DNA from: JALZAI01 sp038212215
Lineage (GTDB): Bacteria > Actinomycetota > Actinomycetes > Mycobacteriales > Jatrophihabitantaceae
Direction of reading: 5' to 3'
Length of the DNA: 64,000 bases
Assembly: GCA_038212215.1 (NCBI GenBank)
Contig: JBBQUT010000019.1
Location: forward strand, 1-64,000
Of this stretch, positions 42,267 through 52,125 are shown piece by piece. Each line of letters starts with the position of its first letter. The first letter of the stretch is position 1. The notes beneath the pieces are model-generated. The model was not told the origin of the DNA and searched no databases. It saw nothing but the letters and a program-made list of their open reading frames with translations. Position numbers and translations under genes: made by a program.

Positions 42267-43376
42267 TGCCGAGCGCTCGCCCCAATTCTGCGTGGTCGGT
42301 GCGCCAGGACCGAACCCGGCCGCCTGCGCACCGCCCGGACTCTGGCCCGCGCTGTCGAGCGCCCCGCCGGCCCGCTGCCGTGGCGCCACCTGCGGCAGCG
42401 GCACGCTCTGCAGAACGCGGCGTACCGCATGGGCCGCTGGCACACCGTCGGCGATCGCGTCGTAGCTGAGTACCAGTCGATGCGCGAGCACCTCCGTCGC
42501 AATGTCCAGGACGTCCTGGGGGAGCACGTAATCGCGTCCACGCAGCAACGCGAGCGCGCGTCCGGCGGCGATCAGACCGAGGCTGGCGCGCGGGCTGGCG
42601 CCATAGCTGACCCATTGCGCGACGTCAGGCATGCCGTGGTCGCCAGGATGGCGCGTCGAAACGACGAGGCGCACGACATAGTCGACGATCGCGTGGTGCA
42701 CGAAGACGCGTCCAGCCGTCGTCTGCAGCCGGCGGAGCTCCTCGGTGCTGATGACCGGACCGGCCGTCGGCGGGTCGACGCCCATCCGGTAGACGATTTC
42801 GCGTTCCTCCGCGGCGCTCGGGTAATCGACACTGATCTTCATGAGGAACCGGTCGCGTTGCGCCTCCGGCAGCGGGTACACGCCCTCGGATTCGATCGGG
42901 TTCTGCGTCGCGAGCACGAGGAACGGCTGCGGGACGTCGAAACGCTGCCCACCGATCGTCACGTGCCCCTCGGCCATGATCTCCAGCAGCGCGGACTGCA
43001 CCTTGGCGGGAGCGCGGTTGATCTCGTCCGCCAGCACGAAGTTCGCCATTACCGGACCGAGTTCGGTGTCGAAGCTCTCCGAGCTCGCGCGGTAGATCCT
43101 GGTGCCGACGATGTCAGAAGGCACGAGGTCCGGGGTGAACTGCACCCGCGCGAACGAACCGCTGACCGTGTTCGCGAGCGTCTCGACCGCGAGGGTCTTG
43201 GCGACACCCGGCACACCTTCCAACAGGCAGTGCCCTCGGGCCAGCAGGCTGACCATCATCCGTTCGACCAGCCGTTCCTGGCCGACGATTACCCGCTTGA
43301 TCTCGAACATCACCCGTTCGAGCGAACTCGCATCCGTCGCTGGCGTGTGCGTGGCCGGGCTGCTCGGCGTCGTCAC
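42264..43376 (-). CDS. moxR: MoxR-family AAA+ ATPase
   Basis: 370 residues. Walker A in LLEGVPGVAKTLAVETLA (about 57), Walker B in FVLADEINRAPAKVQSALLEIM, sensor region LVLATQNPIESEGVYPLPEAQ, and arginine finger RFLMKISVDYPS. MoxR proteins act as chaperone-like ATPases together with VWA proteins. First gene of the unit moxR-DUF58-VWA; corresponds to mycobacterial moxR1. Ends in GERSA, where its last codons already belong to repeat copy B. Divergent from a small zinc-binding-like protein gene. Confidence 0.92.
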   Translation of the reverse strand: MTTPSSPATHTPATDASSLERVMFEIKRVIVGQERLVERMMVSLLARGHCLLEGVPGVAKTLAVETLANTVSGSFARVQFTPDLVPSDIVGTRIYRASSESFDTELGPVMANFVLADEINRAPAKVQSALLEIMAEGHVTIGGQRFDVPQPFLVLATQNPIESEGVYPLPEAQRDRFLMKISVDYPSAAEEREIVYRMGVDPPTAGPVISTEELRRLQTTAGRVFVHHAIVDYVVRLVVSTRHPGDHGMPDVAQWVSYGASPRASLGLIAAGRALALLRGRDYVLPQDVLDIATEVLAHRLVLSYDAIADGVPAAHAVRRVLQSVPLPQVAPRQRAGGALDSAGQSPGGAQAAGFGPGAPTTQNWGERSA

Positions 43377-43455
43377 CTACGGGTCTCCTCGGGTCGGCTT
43401 GGTTCGCTGATTCACGGTACGGGACGAGGCTGTGCTGGACCTGTACGGTTCCGGA

Positions 43456-43659
43456 GTGCCCGCCGCCGCGACCGATATCCCGCGCTGCTCGGCGAAGGGC
43501 TGCCGCGCTGCCGCGACGACTGAGCTGCGCTGGCGCAACCCGAAATTGCATGATGCGGCGCGGGTGAAGCACTGGCTGGCCTGCGATGCGCACGCCGACG
43601 GGCTGGCCGGGTTCTTGTCGGTGCGGGGTTTCCTGCTCGAGCGCGGGTTGCTCGGCTAA
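43456..43659 (+). CDS. Small conserved Cys/His protein
   Basis: 67 residues from the GTG at 43456 (frame open from 43432). CSAKGCRAAATTELRWRNPKLHDAARVKHWLACDAH contains a CxxxxC...CxxH pattern that could bind zinc; the chain ends FLSVRGFLLERGLLG. Similar short proteins occur widely in actinobacteria and are sometimes mislabelled acetone carboxylase. Function unknown. The stop overlaps the convergent moaA gene by 4 bp. Confidence 0.72.
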   Translation: MPAAATDIPRCSAKGCRAAATTELRWRNPKLHDAARVKHWLACDAHADGLAGFLSVRGFLLERGLLG

Positions 43660-44693
43660 CCGCCGATCGCCGACATGGTCCGCACCGGCTGCACGAACCC
43701 GATGCTGTCGATGCCGTGGCCGGCCTGCTTGCCTTCGACAGCAATCCTGATGATCTCGCCGAGTTCCTCGTCGGACGCACCGGCGCGCAACGGTCCGCGC
43801 AGGTCGGTTTCTTGCTGCGCGAACAGGCAGGTGCGCAACTGTCCGTCGGCGGTCAGCCGCAGCCGGTCGCAGTCGCGGCAGAACGGCCGGGTTACCGAGG
43901 CGATGACGCCCAACCGGCCCGGCACCTGCGCCCAGGACGAACGCCCGGGGCCGTCGAGGACGTCGAATTCCTCGGCCGGCGCGCTGCCGCGGCGTCCGTG
44001 TGGTTCCAGGGTGAAGTCACGCTGCAACAGTTCGAGGATTTCGGCAGCGGTGACCATCTCCGAACGCGACCAGGTGTGATCGGCATCGAGGGGCATGTGC
44101 TCGATGAAGCGCAGCCGGTATCCGGCCCGCAACGCCCATTCCAGCAACCGGGGTGCCTCGTCAAAATTACCGTCGCGCACCAGCACTGAATTGATCTTCA
44201 ACGGGTGCAGCCCGGCGGCGGCAGCAGCAGCGATCCCAGAAAGCACGTCGGGCAGCCGATCGCGTCGCGTCAGGGCCGCGAAATGCTCACGATCGAGGGT
44301 GTCGACCGAGATGTTGATCCGGTCCAGGCCCGCGGCGACGAGCGCCGCAGCGTTGCGGTCAAGGGTGATGCCGTTGGTCGTCAGCGACAGTTCCGGGCGC
44401 GGTGTGAGCGCGGCGAGCCGGGACACGACGTCAACCACCGTGCGGTGCACCAGCGGTTCGCCGCCCGTGAGCCGGAAGCTGCGGACGCCCAGGCCGACGA
44501 ACACCGATGCCAGGCGCACTATCTCATCGTCAGAGAGCCGGTCGGTACGGCTGAGCCAGTTCAGTCCCTCCGCCGGCATGCAGTAGGTGCAACGCAGCGT
44601 GCACCTGTCAGTAAGGGAGAGCCGGACATCCGTGGCCACCCGGCCGAACTTGTCGCGCAGGACGCCGGCAGGGGTCGGCGGTTGATTGGTCAC
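43656..44693 (-). CDS. moaA: GTP 3',8-cyclase (molybdenum cofactor synthesis)
   Basis: 345 residues from the GTG at 44693. Radical-SAM cluster motif CTLRCTYC, SAM-binding FRLTGGEPLVH, and the second C-terminal [4Fe-4S] site CRDCDRLRLTADGQLRTC. The chain ends in the catalytic di-glycine SAIGG. It converts GTP to the cyclic intermediate of molybdopterin synthesis with MoaC, which is not in the window. It sits between the NlpC/P60 gene and moxR, a place without moaA in the mycobacterial order. Confidence 0.93.
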   Translation of the reverse strand: MTNQPPTPAGVLRDKFGRVATDVRLSLTDRCTLRCTYCMPAEGLNWLSRTDRLSDDEIVRLASVFVGLGVRSFRLTGGEPLVHRTVVDVVSRLAALTPRPELSLTTNGITLDRNAAALVAAGLDRINISVDTLDREHFAALTRRDRLPDVLSGIAAAAAAGLHPLKINSVLVRDGNFDEAPRLLEWALRAGYRLRFIEHMPLDADHTWSRSEMVTAAEILELLQRDFTLEPHGRRGSAPAEEFDVLDGPGRSSWAQVPGRLGVIASVTRPFCRDCDRLRLTADGQLRTCLFAQQETDLRGPLRAGASDEELGEIIRIAVEGKQAGHGIDSIGFVQPVRTMSAIGG

Positions 44694-44752
44694 CCGGCAC
44701 ACAATACCGCCGGCCGGCATGCCCCAGCGCACGCACGAGCAGCCCGACCGCC

Positions 44753-46213
44753 TCAGGTGAGCGGACGAGTCGCCCCGTAGTAGCCGTAGGACACGCTGCC
44801 CAGCGGGGTGATCTTGATGACGTCCCCGCTCTGCGGGGCCTGGATCACGTCGCCGCCGCCGACGTACATAGCGACGTGGTGGACGCCGCCCAAGCTTCCG
44901 TCGGAACTCCAGAACACCAGGTCACCGGGCATCAGGCTGCCGATGCCGGGATGGTAGGACCCCGCCGCGTAGTACTGCGCCACCGAGAAGTGCGGCAGGC
45001 CGAGGTAGGGCGACCAGCCGTAGAGGGTCAGTCCGGAGCAATCGAAACCGAGCACGTGGCAGTCATTGGACGCCCCGCCGCCGGCGCAGACGCCGTACGT
45101 CGGTCCGCTGCTGTTGCCGCCGGCCCACGCGTACATCCAGCCCAGGTAGTGCTCGGCGCGGTTCACCGCGTCCTGCCCTTTGCTCGCGCTCCAGCCGCCG
45201 CCGCCACTTGAACCGCCGCCGCTCGAACCGCCGCCGCTCGAACCGCCGCCGCCGGACTCACGGTTGCGCGCTGCTGCCAGATCATGCTCACGCTGCGCGG
45301 CCTGCTCACGCGCGACCTCAGCCGCGTGCGCGGCGGCAAGCTGCCTGGCCCGGGCAAGGGCGGCCAATCGAGCGCGCTCGCGAGCGGCACGGATCTCGGC
45401 CTGGCGCCGCTGGTAGGCGACGAACACCGCCCGCTGGTTATTGAGCGTGGCCAGTTGCTGCTGGGCGGCGAGCAGTTGCGACTGGCTGCTCGCCAGTGTG
45501 GATTCGAGCTGCTGTTGCTGCTGCTGCGCCGCGAGCACTGCAGCCTCGGCTGCCGCCTTCGCCTGCTCGGCCACGTCGCGGGCGTGGGCTCGGGCGCGTA
45601 CTGCCTGGCGAGCGGTGGCATCAGCGTTGGACTTGGCGACCGTCGCGCTTTGCAGGTTGCCGATCGCGTCCATCTGGTGCGATGACTCGTATTCCTGCAG
45701 GGCGGACTTCTGCAACAGGACGTTCGGGTCGGCAGCGGTCAGCAGCGATCCGGCGGTGCCCCCGACGGTGCCGCTCATGTAGGTGGCGGAAACGAAGGAT
45801 CGGAAGCGGACCTGTGCGCTGGCGACGCGCCGCTGGGCGGCGCGGACATTCTCGCGAGCCGCAATCGCATCCTGCTTGGCTTGATCGAGCAGCGACAGCG
45901 CGTAGGCCCACTTCTGCTCGGCGAGTTCGCGCTGCGCACGCAGTTGGTCCAGCTGGTTCTGCATGGCCGCGACTTGCGCGCCGAGCCGGCCGACCTGGTC
46001 GGCGAGAGCCGACTTCTGCTGCGCCACGCTGTTGATCTGCTGGTCGGACGGGTTCGGTGGCGGCGCCGCCGTGGCGCTCCCGCCTGGCGTCACCAGGAAA
46101 GAGGTAGCGAGGGTGATCGCAGCCATCGTGGCGATCCGGCGCGCGGCGCGGCCGGAGCACCCGGAGAACCGGACGCACCCGAAATGACGGTGCCCCAACA
46201 GACGCACACGCAC
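44753..46213 (-). CDS. Secreted NlpC/P60 peptidoglycan endopeptidase (RipA-like)
   Basis: 486 residues. A signal segment (TMAAITLATSFLVTPGGSATA) is followed by a very long coiled coil (about 60-310, rich in Ala, Gln, Arg), which in RipA-type enzymes packs on the catalytic groove. A Gly-Ser repeat linker (GGGSS units) precedes the NlpC/P60 domain with catalytic Cys in GFDCSGLTLYGW (about 393) and His in GVHHVAMYVGGGDVIQA. It should cut peptide cross-links during cell separation. The place next to moxR and near acn matches ripA in mycobacteria. Confidence 0.9.
   Translation of the reverse strand: MRVRLLGHRHFGCVRFSGCSGRAARRIATMAAITLATSFLVTPGGSATAAPPPNPSDQQINSVAQQKSALADQVGRLGAQVAAMQNQLDQLRAQRELAEQKWAYALSLLDQAKQDAIAARENVRAAQRRVASAQVRFRSFVSATYMSGTVGGTAGSLLTAADPNVLLQKSALQEYESSHQMDAIGNLQSATVAKSNADATARQAVRARAHARDVAEQAKAAAEAAVLAAQQQQQQLESTLASSQSQLLAAQQQLATLNNQRAVFVAYQRRQAEIRAARERARLAALARARQLAAAHAAEVAREQAAQREHDLAAARNRESGGGGSSGGGSSGGGSSGGGGWSASKGQDAVNRAEHYLGWMYAWAGGNSSGPTYGVCAGGGASNDCHVLGFDCSGLTLYGWSPYLGLPHFSVAQYYAAGSYHPGIGSLMPGDLVFWSSDGSLGGVHHVAMYVGGGDVIQAPQSGDVIKITPLGSVSYGYYGATRPLT
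45198..45256 (-). repeat. 15-bp tandem repeat encoding the GGGSS linker
   Basis: Three to four copies of a 15-bp unit (plus strand GAACCGCCGCCGCTC) encode Gly-Gly-Gly-Ser-Ser between the coiled coil and the NlpC/P60 domain. Copy number is probably slippage-prone. Confidence 0.7.
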
Positions 46214-46255
46214 AGCAACTACCTCTCGGATCGCACCCCGTGCTACTCAGAGACC

Positions 46256-47410
46256 TCAGAGTGCCACTTCCGCCCCAGATGCGCCAGGGGTCCCTTCTGA
46301 ATCAGCAGCACCATCAGCTAGTAAACCGGACGATTTAGACAGCCTGGCCGCGGCGCGCCGACGCTCCCACGCGTTCATCGTCAGGTGCGCCGCGACCGCA
46401 TAGCCGACGCCGGCAAGGATGTCCAGGACGTAATGCTCGCCGGTATAAACGAGCGTGAAGCCCATAGCGAGCGGGTACAGCGCGGCGCAGTAGCGCCATC
46501 GCGAGCGCATCCGTGCTGCGAAGCAGATTGCGATCAGGGTCGCGAAACCGACGTGCAATGACGGCATTGCCGCCACCGGGTTACTCCCCCCTGCCTGCGC
46601 GTGCCCGAGGGCCCGCTGGACATCGCCGAGGTGCAGCCAGACGAACCCGCGGGCCGAGAGCCGGGCGATGTGCTCGTGGATGTAGCCGTCCTGCGCCGCC
46701 AGCCAGGGCGGTGCCTCAGGAAATACCGTGTAGGTCACCAGTCCGGCCACCGAGAGCACGACTACCCGCCAGATGAAGCCGACCCAGGCGCTGCGATCGC
46801 GCAACCACAGCCACGCTCCGAGCGCGGGCGTGGCCAGGAAGTGGGTCGAATAGACGAGCGTCACCGCGGCGTCGTACCAGTAGATGTGCTGCGGGTTGTA
46901 GAGATGTTGCTGTAGCCAGACCGTGGGTATCGGCCCGCACAGCCACCTCTCGGCGTTGACGATGTCGCGCTCGTGCAACGGAAGCCCGATCGCGTCCGCG
47001 ACGGCACGCGTCTTGTCATAGGCAATCAGGACGATGGTGAAGGGCAACCAGTCGAGCACAACCTGCAGCAGTGCGCGCCAGCCTGCGCCGATCCGGGTGG
47101 TGGCCAGGCCCACCACGAGCAGCACGGCAATCGTCTGCCGGCCGGTCGGGACGCCCCAGTGCACAATGATCACGGCGAGCGCGAGAAAGTACAGCGCTGC
47201 GGCTGCCCGGCGCACTTGCCGCCGGCCGACGCGGCGCCGCCATCGTGCCGCCCTGCCTTGGTCGGGATCGACGCGGCGCATCGGAGACTCGGGCATCGGA
47301 GACTCGCGCATCAGAGACTCGCGCATCGGGGGGTCCGCCGACTCAGCAATCCGGTCCCCGTCCGGTGCAGCAGTCACCCAGGTGACTGTAGCGAGCGCGG
47401 TGGGGAACAA
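46256..47410 (-). CDS. PAP2-superfamily membrane phosphatase / inositolphosphotransferase-like protein
   Basis: 384 residues with at least six hydrophobic segments. PAP2 motifs: PEAPPW, NPVAAMPSLHVGFATLIA (His) and LVYTGEHYVLDILAGVGYA (His/Asp), typical of the AUR1/PAP2 group acting on lipid phosphates. The N-terminal ~50 residues are hydrophilic and contain a short MRES(L/P)M repeat from a 15-bp DNA repeat. The true start may lie within this stretch. Located between the RipA-like gene and acn, where mycobacteria have the unrelated small Rv1476. Confidence 0.83.
   Translation of the reverse strand: MFPTALATVTWVTAAPDGDRIAESADPPMRESLMRESPMPESPMRRVDPDQGRAARWRRRVGRRQVRRAAAALYFLALAVIIVHWGVPTGRQTIAVLLVVGLATTRIGAGWRALLQVVLDWLPFTIVLIAYDKTRAVADAIGLPLHERDIVNAERWLCGPIPTVWLQQHLYNPQHIYWYDAAVTLVYSTHFLATPALGAWLWLRDRSAWVGFIWRVVVLSVAGLVTYTVFPEAPPWLAAQDGYIHEHIARLSARGFVWLHLGDVQRALGHAQAGGSNPVAAMPSLHVGFATLIAICFAARMRSRWRYCAALYPLAMGFTLVYTGEHYVLDILAGVGYAVAAHLTMNAWERRRAAARLSKSSGLLADGAADSEGTPGASGAEVAL
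47281..47330 (-). repeat. 15-bp tandem repeat in the PAP2 gene 5' end
   Basis: CATCGGAGACTCGGG, CATCGGAGACTCGCG and CATCAGAGACTCGCG occur consecutively, with a partial fourth unit. In the PAP2 frame they read as MRES/MPES units. In-frame unit length means copy changes would not break the gene. Confidence 0.75.
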
Positions 47411-47456
47411 CTGGTTCCCTGGCCGACCATGCCGCGCACATGCGTCGCGTGGTATA

Positions 47457-47470
47457 TCTTGACGTCAAGA
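47457..47470. promoter_or_regulatory. 14-bp perfect palindrome upstream of acn
   Basis: TCTTGACGTCAAGA is its own reverse complement and lies 25 bp before the acn start codon, next to a TATATC (47453-47458) that could serve as -10. It is well placed for a repressor of the aconitase promoter. The regulator is not in the window. Confidence 0.55.
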
Positions 47471-47495
47471 GACTTTTCCGGCGAAGGAGCCCGCG

Positions 47496-50270
<2,775 letters not shown>

Positions 50271-50274
50271 CTGC

Positions 50275-50356
50275 TTTCCCCGCTGGTGACCGCTTTGGTG
50301 GCTGGTTTCCCCGCTGGTGACCGGTTCGGCACGGCTCAACCGAGCACCAGCGGGGA
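50275..50356 (+). terminator. Terminator-like hairpin with duplicated left arm downstream of acn
   Basis: TTTCCCCGCTGGTGACCG occurs twice (50275-50292 and 50306-50323). CACCAGCGGGGA (50345-50356) can pair with either copy, giving 11-bp stems of different loop size. It begins 5 bp after the acn stop. No T-run follows, as is common in this group. Confidence 0.5.
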
Positions 50357-50699
50357 GACCTCGGTTATCCACCGGCCGCGTCATCGTCCACAGGCGGTGC
50401 GCGAGGCTGCGCGACGGGTGCTCGGTCCGGTGTGCTTGGTACATGCGGGCGTTACCGGATGCCGAGGTCTTCTCCCGCGCTGAAGCGCGGCAGCTGGGCT
50501 GGAGCGACCCCGCGTTGTCACGCGCGGTGCGGGCGGGTCGCATCGTGCGCCTGCGCCGCGATCAGTTCACGGTGCCCACAGCGTCGGGGCGGTGTCCGGC
50601 GATCGCCGCCGCTCGCGCGTGTCGCGGCAGCGTGGTCAGTCACCGATCGGCAGCTCTGTTTTGGGGACTGCCCGTTGTGGGCGCGCTTCCGGTCCGGCC

Positions 50700-50735
50700 C
50701 GAGGGAGCCAGCAAGTCCACCACTGTCTCGACCAT
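50700..50735 (-). pseudogene. First 12 codons of a DUF222-HNH gene, orphaned
   Basis: Reading leftward from 50735: MVETVVDLLAPS, identical but for one residue to the start of the intact gene at 494 (MVETVVDSLAPS). The match breaks off exactly where the AbiEi-like sequence begins. The 5' flank is also shared. Confidence 0.8.
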
Positions 50736-50799
50736 GTATTCGATTCACCGTACCGACATCGTCGCTACAAGGAGGAATTCCGAGCAATATCAGCGATCT
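50700..50799 (-). repeat. Inverted copy of the DUF222 promoter and gene start
   Basis: About 98 bp here align, in reverse orientation, with 431-528: shared blocks include GAGGGAGCCAGC, GTCTCGACCATGTATTCGATTC, CTACAAG, CCGAGCA and AGCGATCT. Identity is high by eye, with a handful of substitutions and small gaps. The -35-like TTGTA is kept, but the -10 TAGAAT has lost a base, so this copy is probably silent. Confidence 0.8.
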
Positions 50800-51108
50800 A
50801 CATATCAGCCAGCCATGATTACCAGCGGTGGACCCGTGCCCCGGCGACCATACTCGAAGGCAATGACAGTTACCCCGTCAGCGCGAGCCGGCAATCACGC
50901 GCGGGGTGTCAGATCAAGCGACGACTGACGCCGACTCATCTGCCCACGCACCGACCGCGTAAGGCCACCCACGAAATCGACCAACCGCCAAGGCCCCGAA
51001 GGTCGAATCCCGCAAGCCAGCGAGTGCCGACTGCAGACGCCTCGCCAGGTGCAGGCGGAAACGACTCACGGCGAAGACATCCACGCGCCACTCAGCTACC
51101 AGAGCGGG

Positions 51109-52125
51109 TCAGAGCCAGCCGCGACGCTTGAAGGCAACGAACAGCGCGATCGAAAGCAACACCATCAGCGTCAGCGCGAACGGGTAACCGAAATACCAAT
51201 TCAGCTCCGGCATATTGACGAAGTTCATGCCGTACACGGACGCGACGAACGTCGGCGCGAAGAAGATCGCCGCCCAGGCCGAGATTTTCTTGACCTCCTC
51301 ATTCTGGGCGAGGCTTGTCTCGGTCATAGTGCGCATCTCCTCGTTCTGGCGCTGCCCCACGAGCGTCGCGTGCACGGTGAGCGCGTCCTGCAGCAGCACG
51401 CGGAACGAGTCGGCGGACTGCACGATCCGGATCACGTGGTCGTGCACGTCACGCAGCGAGTTTTGCAGCTCGACGTCGATGCGGTACTTGTCGAAGCCGT
51501 GCTCGAGGGCGCTGAACATGCCGAGCAGCGGATGGGTCGCACGCTGGAATTCGATGACTTCGCGGGAGAGCTCGTAGATGCGCCGCGACACCTCCGGATC
51601 GCCCTGGAAGAGCTCGTCCTCGATCTCATCAATGTCGTTCTCCAGGCCCGCAATCACCGGCTCGTACTCGTCCACCACCTGGTCGAGGATCGCGTAGAGG
51701 ATCGCCTCCGGGCCCATGCACAGCAGCTCGGGGGACTCTTCCAAGCGGCGCCGCACGCGCCCGAGATCCGGTGACTCGGCGTGGCGGATGGTCACGACGA
51801 ATCCGTCGCCGGTGAACACGTGCAACTCACCGAATTCCACGCGCTCTTCGGCGTCGATGTAGCGCGCCGGGCGCAGCACGGTGAACAACACCGATCCGTA
51901 GCGCTCGAGCTTCGCGCGCTGGTGCGCCGACACCGCGTCTTCGACCGCAAGGTGATGCAGGCCGAACTCGTCGGCGATCGACTGGATCTCCCTCTCGTCG
52001 GGGCGGTACAGCCCGATCCAGGCCATCCCGTTTCGCTCGCGCATCGCCTCGTAGGTTTCGTCGAGGCTGCGCGGGTCGGCGCTGCGCTTGCCGTCGACGT
52101 AGACGGCGTTGTCGCGAAGCGCCAT
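51109..52125 (-). CDS. corA: CorA-family magnesium/cobalt transporter
   Basis: 338 residues: large cytoplasmic N-terminal domain with a long helix (EPVIAGLENDIDEIEDELFQGDP), then two C-terminal membrane spans. The signature SVYGMNFVNMPELNWYFGYPF (GMN ion filter, loop) lies between them. The chain ends FVAFKRRGWL. It forms pentameric divalent-cation channels. Its start overlaps the stop of the upstream pgm gene by 1 bp, suggesting co-transcription with a Mg-dependent enzyme. Confidence 0.92.
   Translation of the reverse strand: MALRDNAVYVDGKRSADPRSLDETYEAMRERNGMAWIGLYRPDEREIQSIADEFGLHHLAVEDAVSAHQRAKLERYGSVLFTVLRPARYIDAEERVEFGELHVFTGDGFVVTIRHAESPDLGRVRRRLEESPELLCMGPEAILYAILDQVVDEYEPVIAGLENDIDEIEDELFQGDPEVSRRIYELSREVIEFQRATHPLLGMFSALEHGFDKYRIDVELQNSLRDVHDHVIRIVQSADSFRVLLQDALTVHATLVGQRQNEEMRTMTETSLAQNEEVKKISAWAAIFFAPTFVASVYGMNFVNMPELNWYFGYPFALTLMVLLSIALFVAFKRRGWL

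Larger units (their letters stand above)
50443..50928 (+). pseudogene. AbiEi-type antitoxin-like gene, truncated and fused to foreign sequence
   Basis: From ATG 50443 the protein starts MRALPDAEVFSRAEARQLGWSD, with LSRAVRAGRIVRLRRDQFTVP. This is the winged-helix N-terminus seen in AbiEi antitoxins and in DUF559-type relatives, followed by RACRGSVVSHRSAALFWGLP, also conserved there. Homology stops after VGALPVRP at about 50700. The remaining frame (to 50928) reads through an inverted copy of a DUF222 gene start and unrelated DNA. The effector or C-terminal half is missing, so this is a remnant. Confidence 0.65.

Noticed and set aside
50985..51060. tRNA-like T-arm (GGTCGAATCCC)
   Set aside because: No matching acceptor, D or anticodon arms could be drawn around it.
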